DNA of 64,000 nt from assembly GCF_018613605.1 (NCBI RefSeq), contig NZ_JAGGPU010000006.1, positions 168,411-232,410 of the forward strand. Direction: 5' to 3'. The stretch is from Pedobacter sp. ISL-64 (GTDB taxonomy: Bacteria > Bacteroidota > Bacteroidia > Sphingobacteriales > Sphingobacteriaceae). Of this stretch, positions 35,419 to 44,289 are shown piece by piece; the first letter of the stretch is position 1; the number at the start of each line of letters is the position of its first letter. The position numbers and the translations under genes are program-made. Below the pieces are notes generated by a model. That model was not told the origin of the DNA. It did not search any database and saw only the letters and a program-made list of their open reading frames with translations.

Positions 35419-38400
35419 TTAAAGGTTTATTTGAATACCAGCAACCATTGTCCTTAAAGGTGGAAGCACATAAAAATCCTGAACTTCAGGGTCAGCACCT
35501 TTATAACCGGTAATCGTTAAAAGGTTTTGTAACTCGACATATAGCCGGCAGCCTCCTATCCGGTAACGGTTAAGCCAGTCTTTCGGCAACCCATAGGAAA
35601 AGGATACGTTCTTTAATTTAATAAAAGAAGCATCAGTATATCTTCCATTAGAGAGATTGAGATTCCCCAAAGCTCCCGATACACTGCTGGCTATGGATGT
35701 GAACTTCTGGATTTCGGAATTATCACCTGGCTTTTGCCACCTGTGCAATACAATTTCCGGCTGGTTATAAATCTGCCCGGGCGCAGCATCCGATAACTGC
35801 TGGATATAATTCGATCCTGTTTGTTTTGTAAACTGAAAGAAAAAAGTCACGTCAAAGCCTTTGTAGCTGATATTATTTTGAAGGCCGCCGTAGAACTTTG
35901 GGTCCCGATTACCAAAAACCTGAAAATCTGCCGCCCTCGTTAACTGCCCGTCGCCATTGAAATCCTCATAAGCATAGATACCTGTTTGAGGATCGACTCC
36001 CAGGAATCTATAGCCCCTTATCACGCTCAGTGATTTTCCTTCCACGTAAGTATTGTTATAACTGGTTGCAGCAATATTTGGAAAGGAGATAAGCTTATTC
36101 CTTGGTACGGTAATATTAAGTGATGTTGTCCATTTCAAATTCGCAGTAGAAATATTTTTTGTCCTTACCAGCACCTCTATCCCCGAATTTTCAACCAGGC
36201 CGGGAAAGTTCCGGACAACGTTTCCAAATCCTGTCTGGCTGGCCAGGACGTAGTTGATCAGCTGATTATCGCTCCGGTTATTATAATACGCGCCGGACAG
36301 GAAAACAGCGTCTTTCAGCAAGCCAAGCTCCAGAGCAGCCTCGAATTTCCTGCTACGTTCCCAATTGAAATTGGGGTTATACAAGCTTCTTGGAAAAAGT
36401 CCCGACAAGCCATTATAGTTATTCGTAGTGCTGCTCCATAGATTAAGATATTTGTAGTCACCGATCTGGTCATTTCCGGTTGATCCGTAGCTAGTTCTTA
36501 TTTTACCATAACTTAAAAACGGGACAGCCTCTTTTATAAAGGATTCATTGGAAAATACCCATGCTGCACCAATAGCACCAAAATTTGCCCATCGCTGCTT
36601 TGGCCCGAACCGGCTAGAACCATCACGGCGCCCTGTCAGATTAATAATATACCTGTCCAGGTAGTTATAATTGATCCTTCCGAATAACGCCGTATAGCGA
36701 TACACAGCCCGGTCATTTGAAGCATTGATCGTTCCTGCTGCTGCAATAGAATTCAGCAGTAAGTCAGAACTATAATTGAGGCCGCTCATGAGATTTGATG
36801 AACCGCTTTTATCCTGTAAGGTATTGCCTAATAATATATTCAGTTTACCCCTGGAACCGGTAAGATTATACTCCAGCTGCGGTTCTATAATCCAGCTGCG
36901 ATTTACTGAATTAGCAAAATACGCTGAGGGAAGCTGCGATACATTAGGGTCTATGGATACTTTAGGTTTCGCAGACGATTCATCGGTCCTGAATACATTG
37001 TAACCAAGGTTAGCCCTGGCTACAAGCCCGGGCAACAGGCTATAGCTTAGATTGAGGTTACCATTTAAATTCTCGTTTATGGATTCATATTTTTCTTCCA
37101 GGAAAGACAATGGATTAGTGTGGCCCAGCGACCAATAGCTGACCCCGGCTTCGTCCCAGCTTAAGTTTCCGGCATCATCATATAAACGAAGGTTGGGAGG
37201 CGAGTTAAGATATCTTGTCATATCATAGGCAGGCAGCTTGTTTTTGTCATTTGAATACATGCCCGAAAATTGGATGTTGAACTTCTGGTCAGCAGTTTTA
37301 TGGTTTATGCTGAAATTAAACGAAGTAATATTGTCTGAAAATTTTTTGGAATACACTGTGGTTTCCCTATGATAGCCCGCCCCGACAAGGAATTGGGTCA
37401 GGTTATTGCCACCTGAAACAGAGGCTTGTAAATTTTGAGAATACGCATTATTGCCAATGAGTAAATCTTTAAAATCAGTGTACCGGGACGCATCCCAGAG
37501 CATAATATCAGGTGCGTAACCTTGATTAAGCGGGTTAGCACTTAGAGTAAAGCCATCATTGGCTATCCCTTCTTTGCGCATGGCAATATATTGCTCAGTA
37601 TTCAAGATGTCCATTGTTCTGCCAACCTTGTTATAGCCGAAATAACTATTGACATTAACCCTTGTTGCTCCCGTTTTACCCTTTTTAGTAGTGATCAATA
37701 TAACTCCGTTGGCACCCCGGCTACCGTAGATCGAAGTAGCATCAGCATCTTTAAGTACATCTATGCTTTCAATGTCCTGCGGGTTGATCAGGTTGAGCGG
37801 ACTTAATCCCCCTGTGCTGATTGAGGTCGGGTTATTTGCTGCCGATGAAACCCGGTTTGTTGCTGTTATTCCCGCTTCAAAAGGGACACCATCAATAATA
37901 AACAGGGGGTTGTTTTGCGACAATGCAGGGTCCAGTGAACTTTGCCCCCTGATCTGCACCTTGAAAGAGGAACCGGCCACGCCGCTTGTTTGCGTGATCA
38001 CCATTCCCGGCACCCTTCCCTGCAATGCTGCCAATGGATTGGAAACAGGCTGGCTTTCTATATCTGCTGCCTTCACAGTGCTGACACTGCCGGTATTCAA
38101 CCGTTGCGTAGTGGTCCCGTAAGCTATGACCTGAACCTCATCCAGGTCGGAAATCTTTCTTGTAAGGCTGATGGTTATGTTTTCTTTGGCCCTGACCTCC
38201 CTGGTTTCAAAACCTATAAACGATATCCGCAGGACCACGTTTTCATTTATACCGTTGAGGACAAAGGCCCCGACACTATTGGTCATTGCATATTGGTTTG
38301 TGCCTTTGACAGCCACGGTAGCACCAACCAGAGGCTCTCCCTTTTCATCCGTAACCGTTCCGGTAATATCCCGGGCAGCACTTTTGCTATTGTTTTCTTC

Positions 38401-38811
38401 CTTCTGCTTTTCCGTCTTTTCTTTAATGACAATGGTTTTGTCCAGTATCTGATAACTGAGCGGCTGATCTTTAAACACCTGGTCCAGCGCATCTTTCAGG
38501 GTCGCATTTTTAATCGTTACGGACACATCTTTTGCCCGTTTTATTTCCGAGTTATTATAGAGGAATTGATAACCGCTTTGCTTCTTTATTGTGGCAAGTA
38601 CCTCGGTTAATGCCGCTTGTTTAAAGCTCAGGGATATGCTCTGCGCACGTACGGAAGCACATACATTCATAATGGTAATGGAGATTAAGCATGCGACAAG
38701 GTTTATCCGCATAATGATGGTCCGCTTGATGGCAGGGTCAAGCCCCTTTAGCCAGGATATGCTCCACGCTCTTTTAAGGGCGCAGGGATTCCCGTATGTA
38801 AAAAATTTCAT
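35419..38811 (-). CDS. SusC/RagA-family TonB-dependent receptor with STN domain
   Basis: The 1130-residue outer-membrane receptor has a long basic start and signal peptide (MRINLVACLISITIM to VRAQ), an STN domain (about 57-130, LTEVLATIKKQSGYQFLYNN) that signals to FecR, a carboxypeptidase-like domain (about 148-225, GEPLVGATVAVKGT), the plug with SIYGSRGANGVILITTKKG, and a 22-strand-type barrel to the end. STN plus the adjacent FecR and ECF genes show a surface signalling system in which ligand capture turns on the operon. Confidence 0.96.
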   Translation of the reverse strand: MKFFTYGNPCALKRAWSISWLKGLDPAIKRTIIMRINLVACLISITIMNVCASVRAQSISLSFKQAALTEVLATIKKQSGYQFLYNNSEIKRAKDVSVTIKNATLKDALDQVFKDQPLSYQILDKTIVIKEKTEKQKEENNSKSAARDITGTVTDEKGEPLVGATVAVKGTNQYAMTNSVGAFVLNGINENVVLRISFIGFETREVRAKENITISLTRKISDLDEVQVIAYGTTTQRLNTGSVSTVKAADIESQPVSNPLAALQGRVPGMVITQTSGVAGSSFKVQIRGQSSLDPALSQNNPLFIIDGVPFEAGITATNRVSSAANNPTSISTGGLSPLNLINPQDIESIDVLKDADATSIYGSRGANGVILITTKKGKTGATRVNVNSYFGYNKVGRTMDILNTEQYIAMRKEGIANDGFTLSANPLNQGYAPDIMLWDASRYTDFKDLLIGNNAYSQNLQASVSGGNNLTQFLVGAGYHRETTVYSKKFSDNITSFNFSINHKTADQKFNIQFSGMYSNDKNKLPAYDMTRYLNSPPNLRLYDDAGNLSWDEAGVSYWSLGHTNPLSFLEEKYESINENLNGNLNLSYSLLPGLVARANLGYNVFRTDESSAKPKVSIDPNVSQLPSAYFANSVNRSWIIEPQLEYNLTGSRGKLNILLGNTLQDKSGSSNLMSGLNYSSDLLLNSIAAAGTINASNDRAVYRYTALFGRINYNYLDRYIINLTGRRDGSSRFGPKQRWANFGAIGAAWVFSNESFIKEAVPFLSYGKIRTSYGSTGNDQIGDYKYLNLWSSTTNNYNGLSGLFPRSLYNPNFNWERSRKFEAALELGLLKDAVFLSGAYYNNRSDNQLINYVLASQTGFGNVVRNFPGLVENSGIEVLVRTKNISTANLKWTTSLNITVPRNKLISFPNIAATSYNNTYVEGKSLSVIRGYRFLGVDPQTGIYAYEDFNGDGQLTRAADFQVFGNRDPKFYGGLQNNISYKGFDVTFFFQFTKQTGSNYIQQLSDAAPGQIYNQPEIVLHRWQKPGDNSEIQKFTSIASSVSGALGNLNLSNGRYTDASFIKLKNVSFSYGLPKDWLNRYRIGGCRLYVELQNLLTITGYKGADPEVQDFYVLPPLRTMVAGIQINL

Positions 38812-38870
38812 ACTTTTATTGCTTGGGTTAGTTCATTGAGTTGTTACAAATTTTTTCGACCCCGAACATG

Positions 38871-38907
38871 GCCGGAAGTGTTCTAGTAAAACACATCCGG
38901 CTTTTTT
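38871..38907. terminator. Hairpin between fecR and susC
   Basis: GCCGGA-A-GTGTT pairs with AACAC-A-TCCGGC (one mismatch, 7-nt loop), then six T on the plus strand. Genes here run on the minus strand, where no T run follows, so it is not a plain terminator for them. It could act as an mRNA processing or attenuation site in the fecR-susC gap. Confidence 0.5.
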
Positions 38908-38991
38908 ATGCCGGGGGATTATTAACTACCTGATTCTTTTTTTTATTTCATACGCTTATAGGTTTAGTTAAACACTCGGTTACTTATTGTT

Positions 38992-40185
38992 TCATGGATT
39001 GGTGATGATCAGTTTTTTGCCATGTTCAGTTTGTACGATCCTGCCCCTGATCTTGATCAGCTCCAGCATTTTCAGTACGGTACTCAAATTGGACTGCCGC
39101 GAGATACCACCGGTAAACAGGTCTTTGGGAATAGCGCCGCTATATTCCACTTCTATATTATACCACCTTGAAAGTTGCCGCATTACAGTTGGTACATCCG
39201 CATCATGAAAAACGAACAAGCCTTCTTTCCAGCCCATTACGGATTCAAGGTCTGCATCTGAGATACTTATGGAGTTTGCGGTTAATACGGATTGCTCGCC
39301 CGGCTTCAGTATTATATCTCTGGCCGCCGGGGACAAAGTATGTATGCGCACAGAGCCTTCCAGCAGCGTAGTCCGGATTGCTTTTTCATCTGTATAGGCA
39401 TTGACATTAAAATGAGTGCCTAAAACCTCTATTTCCTGTTTGCTGGTTGTGACGACGACAAAGGGGTGTGCCTTATCCCTGGCTATTTCAAAGTAGGCTT
39501 CGCCGCTCAAAATGACCCTGCGGTTTTTCTCTCCACGCTCTCTCAGAGAGGCCGCAAAAGTTAGTGTTGAAGCGGCGTTAAGCCGTACCTTGCTGCCATC
39601 AGGCAGGTTCACTTGATAGGTTCCGCCATTGGGTGTACTTATGGTGTTGTACTTGCCCAAAGGCCCTTTATTGTTATCGCTACTGATGTTATATACTACC
39701 TGGCCATCCGTAGTTTTTGTAATAATAACACCGGCCTCCGAAAGGACTGTCCCGTTTTTCTGTTCATCCAGGCGTATAACCTTTCCGTTGGCTAACGTCA
39801 GTGTCGCCTTATTTCCACCGGGCGCTATATCCTTAGCAATGGCCTGGTTCTTTATATGCTGCCCGTCCGGCCAGAGATAGAAATATGTGGCCGTCCCTAC
39901 AATCATGAAAATACAAGCCGCTGCAATAATGCGTTGCCATTGGGGAATAGGGAAATACTTTCTGCGCTGCAAGTGCGTTGCCCTGATCTGCGCCTTAATA
40001 CCCATATGCATCCGGTCACGGATCTCTGAAGGGCTTGAAGCATAGCCGTGGGGCAGTACCAGCTTTTGATCCTGATGGCTATTGTACCATGCGTCAAATA
40101 TTTCCTGCTCCGCATCAGTCAGTGTGCCATCTTTCCATTTGCCGGCAAGTGATTCTATATATTCATCGGTATATTCCTGGTCCAT
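38992..40185 (-). CDS. FecR-family anti-sigma factor
   Basis: The 397-residue protein has a cytoplasmic N-terminal part (DEYIESLAGKWKDGTLTDAE), one membrane segment (about 84-104, IIAAACIFMIVGTATYFYLW), the FecR domain (about 130-250, STPNGGTYQVNLPDGSKVRL, LSGEAYFEIARD) and a C-terminal STN-contacting domain (about 320-395). It relays the SusC signal to the ECF sigma factor. It is 180 bp upstream of susC on the same strand. Confidence 0.95.
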   Translation of the reverse strand: MDQEYTDEYIESLAGKWKDGTLTDAEQEIFDAWYNSHQDQKLVLPHGYASSPSEIRDRMHMGIKAQIRATHLQRRKYFPIPQWQRIIAAACIFMIVGTATYFYLWPDGQHIKNQAIAKDIAPGGNKATLTLANGKVIRLDEQKNGTVLSEAGVIITKTTDGQVVYNISSDNNKGPLGKYNTISTPNGGTYQVNLPDGSKVRLNAASTLTFAASLRERGEKNRRVILSGEAYFEIARDKAHPFVVVTTSKQEIEVLGTHFNVNAYTDEKAIRTTLLEGSVRIHTLSPAARDIILKPGEQSVLTANSISISDADLESVMGWKEGLFVFHDADVPTVMRQLSRWYNIEVEYSGAIPKDLFTGGISRQSNLSTVLKMLELIKIRGRIVQTEHGKKLIITNP

Positions 40186-40402
40186 ATCGGGTGGTTTATT
40201 CTATAGTCAGAATAATGCACGCCAACCCTTAGCCTGTAGCTTAAAAATTTATACCTGCCCGGATAATCAGTGTTGGTAAGAAGATGCCTTAAATATCAAA
40301 ATGATTATTTCAGAAATTATTAAGGGTATTTATCAACGATTGGGCTATACAAGACATAGTTTCACTTGGTCGGGTAAATGCGTTTCGTGTCTTTTGTTGC
40401 GC

Positions 40403-41002
40403 TTACAGATGAAATTTATTTTGCTCTAAAATAGCAAGCAGGACAGGCGGTACAAATGTTGTAAGGTTTCCCCTGATGTGCCGGAGCGCCTTCGACATAT
40501 GGGCTTCTACAGTCTTTTCGGCAATGTCAAGTTCTTTTGAAATCTCCCTGTTGGACAACCCGTCTTCCCGGCTCATCCTGAATACGATCTGGCATTTGTC
40601 CGGCAGGCTTTTAACTGTTGCTTCTATCCTTAACCGCAGCTCATTTTCAAAAATATACTCTTCAGCAGAAGGCTGTAATTGGGAATTGAGGTCCGGGAGC
40701 CTGGATTCTTTCACACGCTTGCGGCCTCTCTGGTCAAGGAAATTGATGACACGGTACTTAACGGCTACCGCCAGGTATGTAGCTAACGAATGGGTAAGTT
40801 CGAGCCCGTCCCTTCGCTGCCATAATTTAATAAAAATGTCCTGGACAATTTCTTCTGCTTCTTCCGGTTCATGGAGGCGGTGGCAGGCCACAGATAACAG
40901 CTTGTCCCAAAAGCGAAGGTATAAAGCAGACAAAGCCTGCTCATCATCCTGCCGTAGCAGATGTACCAACTCACTGTCAGAAAGAGCTTTATAACTGTTC
41001 AC
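40403..41002 (-). CDS. ECF RNA polymerase sigma-70 factor
   Basis: The 199-residue sigma factor has region 2 (about 22-85, FWDKLLSVACHRLHEPEEAE, IVQDIFIKLWQRRD) and region 4 (about 125-180, LPDKCQIVFRMSREDGLSNR, EISKELDIAEKTVEAHMSKA). It is paired with the FecR gene 217 bp downstream and likely drives the susC-susD-tlpA genes. Confidence 0.95.
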   Translation of the reverse strand: MNSYKALSDSELVHLLRQDDEQALSALYLRFWDKLLSVACHRLHEPEEAEEIVQDIFIKLWQRRDGLELTHSLATYLAVAVKYRVINFLDQRGRKRVKESRLPDLNSQLQPSAEEYIFENELRLRIEATVKSLPDKCQIVFRMSREDGLSNREISKELDIAEKTVEAHMSKALRHIRGNLTTFVPPVLLAILEQNKFHL

Positions 41003-41108
41003 TTTACTCCCTTGCGTTCAATGCCGCAACAATACTAATATACAAATTATTCAGGGTGATAAAAAATACCGGAACAATTATATTGACGTTAGACTCTACA
41101 ACACTGTA

Positions 41109-41480
41109 CTATCTGTACCCGATCTCAATTGTCAGCTCACCCGTAACCGTATACCCTTTTATCGGATCAATATGGCGGACCAGCGTACTGATAGGCTGTA
41201 CAAACTTACTTCCTATAGTATGCAACGGCCATAGGAAAGACAGCGGGAGGCGGAACCCTATGCAATCCGAAAGGTCTTCAGCCAATACCTGGATAAATGG
41301 ATATTCCATTGATTCCAGGAAAATCCTTTGCTTTTCATCCAGGTCAAAATGCCAGTGCATCCATGTTCTGAAGTCTACTCTTAAACTTTCTGTTTCTGCG
41401 CGAAGGGCATCGTCCGGGAGTTGGTATAGCTCCTGCTTTTTGATGCGCACGCCCTCGTCGGTGAAGGGTTGTTTTGACAT
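41109..41480 (-). CDS. Hypothetical protein
   Basis: The 123-residue protein has no signal peptide or membrane segment. It has a helical part (KKQELYQLPDDALRAETESL, MHWHFDLDEKQRIFLESM) and a strand-rich end (YTVTGELTIEIGYR). The codon pattern looks like a real gene. It lies between the sigma factor and a divergent LytTR gene. I do not recognise it. Confidence 0.6.
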   Translation of the reverse strand: MSKQPFTDEGVRIKKQELYQLPDDALRAETESLRVDFRTWMHWHFDLDEKQRIFLESMEYPFIQVLAEDLSDCIGFRLPLSFLWPLHTIGSKFVQPISTLVRHIDPIKGYTVTGELTIEIGYR

Positions 41481-41564
41481 GGGTTGTTTTTTTAGTTATA
41501 ATATTTACTATTTGCCGTCGTTTAATTAGCAATAAAATAATTGCGATAACAAGCCACAAAATCA

Positions 41565-42434
41565 ATGCCTGATCCGCAAAGCACAGATAGGGCTTCTTTC
41601 AGGAGCAGCTTTATTATTGAATATAACGACATCTATTTCAGGGTTATTGCCTGCCTGCTTGCTGCACATATCCTTGTTGCCTACGGGGAAACGTTAACCC
41701 TCTTCGAAATGCTGCTGATGCCGCATTATTATTATGCGCTCATCCCAAGTTTCCTTATTGCGTTTATCCTCTTCAATATCATCAGGGCAATTAATATCCG
41801 GCTCGATAAAAAATTTGACTGGACAGCGCAGACCATACAGCGTGCAGGCACCCAGGTATTCTTCGCTTTTATTATCCCGGCTGTCTGCGCCTTCCTGATG
41901 GCTTCCCTCTACTTCGCCATCCGGGGCCTGAACATTTTTAAGACAACCTATCTGAAATATGACTTCCAGTTTATTCTATTGCAGTTGCTGCTGATCAATG
42001 TTTACTACATCGCCTACCATTTTTATCTCAAATGGTCACAGGCAGAAAAAATAATCTCCCAACTTGCGGTGCAGCATGTTGGCCCCAATAGGCCGAAAGA
42101 AACGTTTACAGTAAGCAAAGGTGCCGCTAACTTATTATTGGCGATAAATGAAATTGCCTACTTCTTTAGGGAGGGGGATAATAACTATTTAAGGACAGTT
42201 AATGGCGAAGATTATTTTGTCAATACAGCACTTGACGAAGTACAGCAACAATTACCGGAAGATATTTTTTTCCGTGCCAACAGGCAATTGATCGTTCATA
42301 GAGAGGCTTGTAAAGCTTACGGCTTACTTACTTATGGGAAACTGAGCATAAAATTACACCCACCTTTGGCTACTGATGCGGTGGTCAGCCAGAAGCGTGC
42401 GAAAGATTTTAAGAGCTGGATGGATTACTTATGA
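41565..42434 (+). CDS. Membrane-bound LytTR-type transcriptional regulator
   Basis: The 289-residue protein has four membrane segments in residues 25-155 and a C-terminal cytoplasmic LytTR DNA-binding domain (about 180-289: INEIAYFFREGDNNYLRTV, FFRANRQLIVHREACKAYG). There is no receiver or kinase part, so the membrane portion itself may sense a signal. It is the third LytTR protein in the cargo region. Confidence 0.88.
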   Translation: MPDPQSTDRASFRSSFIIEYNDIYFRVIACLLAAHILVAYGETLTLFEMLLMPHYYYALIPSFLIAFILFNIIRAINIRLDKKFDWTAQTIQRAGTQVFFAFIIPAVCAFLMASLYFAIRGLNIFKTTYLKYDFQFILLQLLLINVYYIAYHFYLKWSQAEKIISQLAVQHVGPNRPKETFTVSKGAANLLLAINEIAYFFREGDNNYLRTVNGEDYFVNTALDEVQQQLPEDIFFRANRQLIVHREACKAYGLLTYGKLSIKLHPPLATDAVVSQKRAKDFKSWMDYL

Positions 42435-42436
42435 CC

Positions 42437-42601
42437 TTACCTGATATCGGTATCAATAAATATCTGCGTTATTGAAAGTACATTTTTAAATTTTGTTGTA
42501 CCCGAAATGATATAACCATCGGATATGCCGGAGTTTTCGATCTTACCTGTATTTAGTAATATTTCGAGGTAGGCACCAGCAGCCATCTTTATCTGATCCA
42601 T
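42437..42601 (-). CDS. Possible small gene (54 residues) or gene remnant
   Basis: On the minus strand an ATG at 42599-42601 opens 54 codons with a protein-like sequence (AGAYLEILLNTGKIENSG, then GYIISGTTKFKNVLSI) ending two bases from the LytTR gene stop. No ribosome site is evident. It might also be the end of a longer gene lost at its 5' side. Confidence 0.35.
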   Translation of the reverse strand: MDQIKMAAGAYLEILLNTGKIENSGISDGYIISGTTKFKNVLSITQIFIDTDIR

Positions 42602-43006
42602 TAGGTGCGCAGCCTGTCTGCGTAGTTATAATTATTTCTAAAAAAGCTTTCTTTTCGTTTAACGATCAAAAGGGGCATCCCTTCGGCCGGGCTTTCCGCT
42701 GCAATCTTTTCTTGCAGAAAAGGATTTCCACTTCAATCCCTGATGCATATTGACCCTGCTCTGTTTTATACGTTAGGCTTTTTGTCCATCTTCCTGATCC
42801 ACACCTATTATATTGAGACTAAAATATAGTGAGGGAGAAGTGTCGCATGAATGAAACCACAAAGGTAGGCCATGCGCTGCTGAAGCGGCCCAAAGACTAC
42901 GGATAAACCGCTCATGCTTCGCTATTGATTCCGTTTCCTTTTGGCCTCGATTGCGCATAGCCTGAATGGGTTCCATAATTCATTTTAAAACTTTAAATCA
43001 GCAATT
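42602..43006. other. Non-coding stretch upstream of the RadC-like gene
   Basis: No credible gene is seen. A CTGCAA / TTGCAG hairpin (42699-42704 / 42712-42717) lies in a sequence with pyrimidine and purine runs, and an AAGGG-x-CAT-CCCTT-like hairpin at about 42670-42682. A 67-codon minus-strand frame at 42773-42976 does not look like protein. Confidence 0.5.
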
Positions 43007-43474
43007 ATGGAAATGCGCATCACTCCACCGTTTACGGCTGTAGCAGAAATTGAACTCGTTTACCGCACAAAGGTAAAGCCCTCTTTAAGGCTATCAGTTT
43101 GTTCAACCAAACAGGCTTACGACGTTTTTCGTAACCATTGGGATATGGATAAAATAGAGCTTCAGGAACAGTTTAAGATTATGCTGCTAAACGCCTCCAA
43201 TAAAGTGGTTGGCCTTTATGAATGTTCATGCGGCGGCACAATGGGTACCGTTGTTGATGTCCGTCTCGTGTTCTGCTGTGCGCTGAAGATCAATGCCAAA
43301 AGGGTAATCCTTTGTCATAACCACCCCAGCGGCAACCTTGCTGCAAGCCAGGCTGACCGCCAACTGACAACCCGAATGGTTGCGGCCGGAAAGATCCTCG
43401 ATATTGGGGTTATTGACCACCTGATCATTACCAGCGAAGGCTTTATATCCTTAGCTGAAGAAGGGCTTTTATAG
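43007..43474 (+). CDS. RadC-like JAB-domain protein
   Basis: The 155-residue protein keeps the JAMM metal motif HNHPSGNLAASQAD (from about 105) and the preceding LLNASNKVVGLYECS of RadC-like proteins. The HhH domain of chromosomal RadC is missing, as is normal for copies on Bacteroidetes ICEs and plasmids. Role in DNA processing is assumed for the family but not known. Its stop codon lies within the terminator hairpin. Confidence 0.92.
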   Translation: MEMRITPPFTAVAEIELVYRTKVKPSLRLSVCSTKQAYDVFRNHWDMDKIELQEQFKIMLLNASNKVVGLYECSCGGTMGTVVDVRLVFCCALKINAKRVILCHNHPSGNLAASQADRQLTTRMVAAGKILDIGVIDHLIITSEGFISLAEEGLL

Positions 43475-43485
43475 CCCTTTTTTTT
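43461..43485 (+). terminator. Terminator overlapping the RadC-like stop codon
   Basis: AAGGGCT / AGCCCTT with a 5-nt loop followed by eight T; the TAG stop lies in the loop/stem border. Confidence 0.85.
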
Positions 43486-43635
43486 GCTCCGTTTTTACCA
43501 CAGCTAAAGTTCATTACTGTTCCTTCCCTTACGCGGGATGCCCTGCTCCTCTTCATTCTGAAGTTCACCGAAGAGAGGGGGAAGACCTCCTCCCTGGGCC
43601 TTTTTCATACAACAGACAAAAAGTGCAGCTAATCT

Positions 43636-43751
43636 AGGGTGCCCAAGCCCCCGCGCAAAGCAGCCAAAAAAAGAATTGGATGAACGGTTTCCCCCCTAAA
43701 GGGGCCCCCCATTAAACCATTTTTTTTTTGGCTTTCGCCTTTGGGCACCCT
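43636..43751. repeat. 116-nt nested inverted repeat upstream of ssb
   Basis: Four successive pairs of complementary blocks lie in nested order: AGGGTGCCCAA (43636-43646) with 43741-43751; AGCCAAAAAAA (43662-43672) with 43723-43733; GGTTT (43686-43690) with 43714-43718; CCCC-TAAA-GGGG at the tip (43693-43704). The whole piece can fold as one long interrupted hairpin in DNA or RNA. It fills most of the 380-bp gap between the RadC-like gene and ssb, where no gene is seen. Confidence 0.75.
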
Positions 43752-43854
43752 GCCGATTGCTTTCTTTTTTTCCGTTTGAAAAAGGCCCATTGAGGCAGGC
43801 GGCTGAAAAGAAAAAGAAACGAACAAAATTTTTAATCATTAAAAAACAAATGTT

Positions 43855-44271
43855 ATGCAACACATTTCAGGAACAGTAACCGCAGATGCCACCATCAAAC
43901 AACTAGAGGATGGCAGGAAATTTATCACGTTCAGCATTGCCGACAATGATTCGTACAAACCCAAAGACAGCAATGAACGGGTTGATCTGACCACCTTTTT
44001 TAATTGTACCTACTGGCTCGGAACAGGCGTAGCCAAAGTATTGCGCAAAGGCGCAGCCGTAGACCTCATCGGCAGGGCTTGGGCAAAACCATACAAAGAC
44101 AGGAACGACAATTGGAACGCCGCATTAAATTTTAATGCAAGCCAGATCAGGTTTACCAAATATGCACCAAAAGACGAAGAGGAGGCCGTAACCGCTACAC
44201 AAGGCAAGGCTACAGGTAAAAGCAGGAAAGCCAAAGCAGAAGAAGCTAAAAAAGACGACCTGCCATTTTAA
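43855..44271 (+). CDS. ssb: Single-stranded DNA-binding protein
   Basis: The 138-residue protein has the OB fold (HISGTVTADATIKQLEDGRK, FNCTYWLGTGVAKVLRKGA, VDLIGRAWAKPY) and the acidic C-terminal tip DDLPF used to recruit partner proteins. It heads a rightward block of ICE maintenance genes and would protect transferred single strands. Confidence 0.95.
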   Translation: MQHISGTVTADATIKQLEDGRKFITFSIADNDSYKPKDSNERVDLTTFFNCTYWLGTGVAKVLRKGAAVDLIGRAWAKPYKDRNDNWNAALNFNASQIRFTKYAPKDEEEAVTATQGKATGKSRKAKAEEAKKDDLPF

Positions 44272-44289
44272 ACCTTAACCCCAACCGTT

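Noticed and set aside
41344..41565. 73-codon minus-strand frame with a hydrophobic start
   Set aside because: Overlaps the better-supported 123-residue gene in another frame, and its second half is Arg/Pro-rich noise.
42773..42976. 67-codon minus-strand frame
   Set aside because: Composition unlike a protein and no coupling to neighbours.
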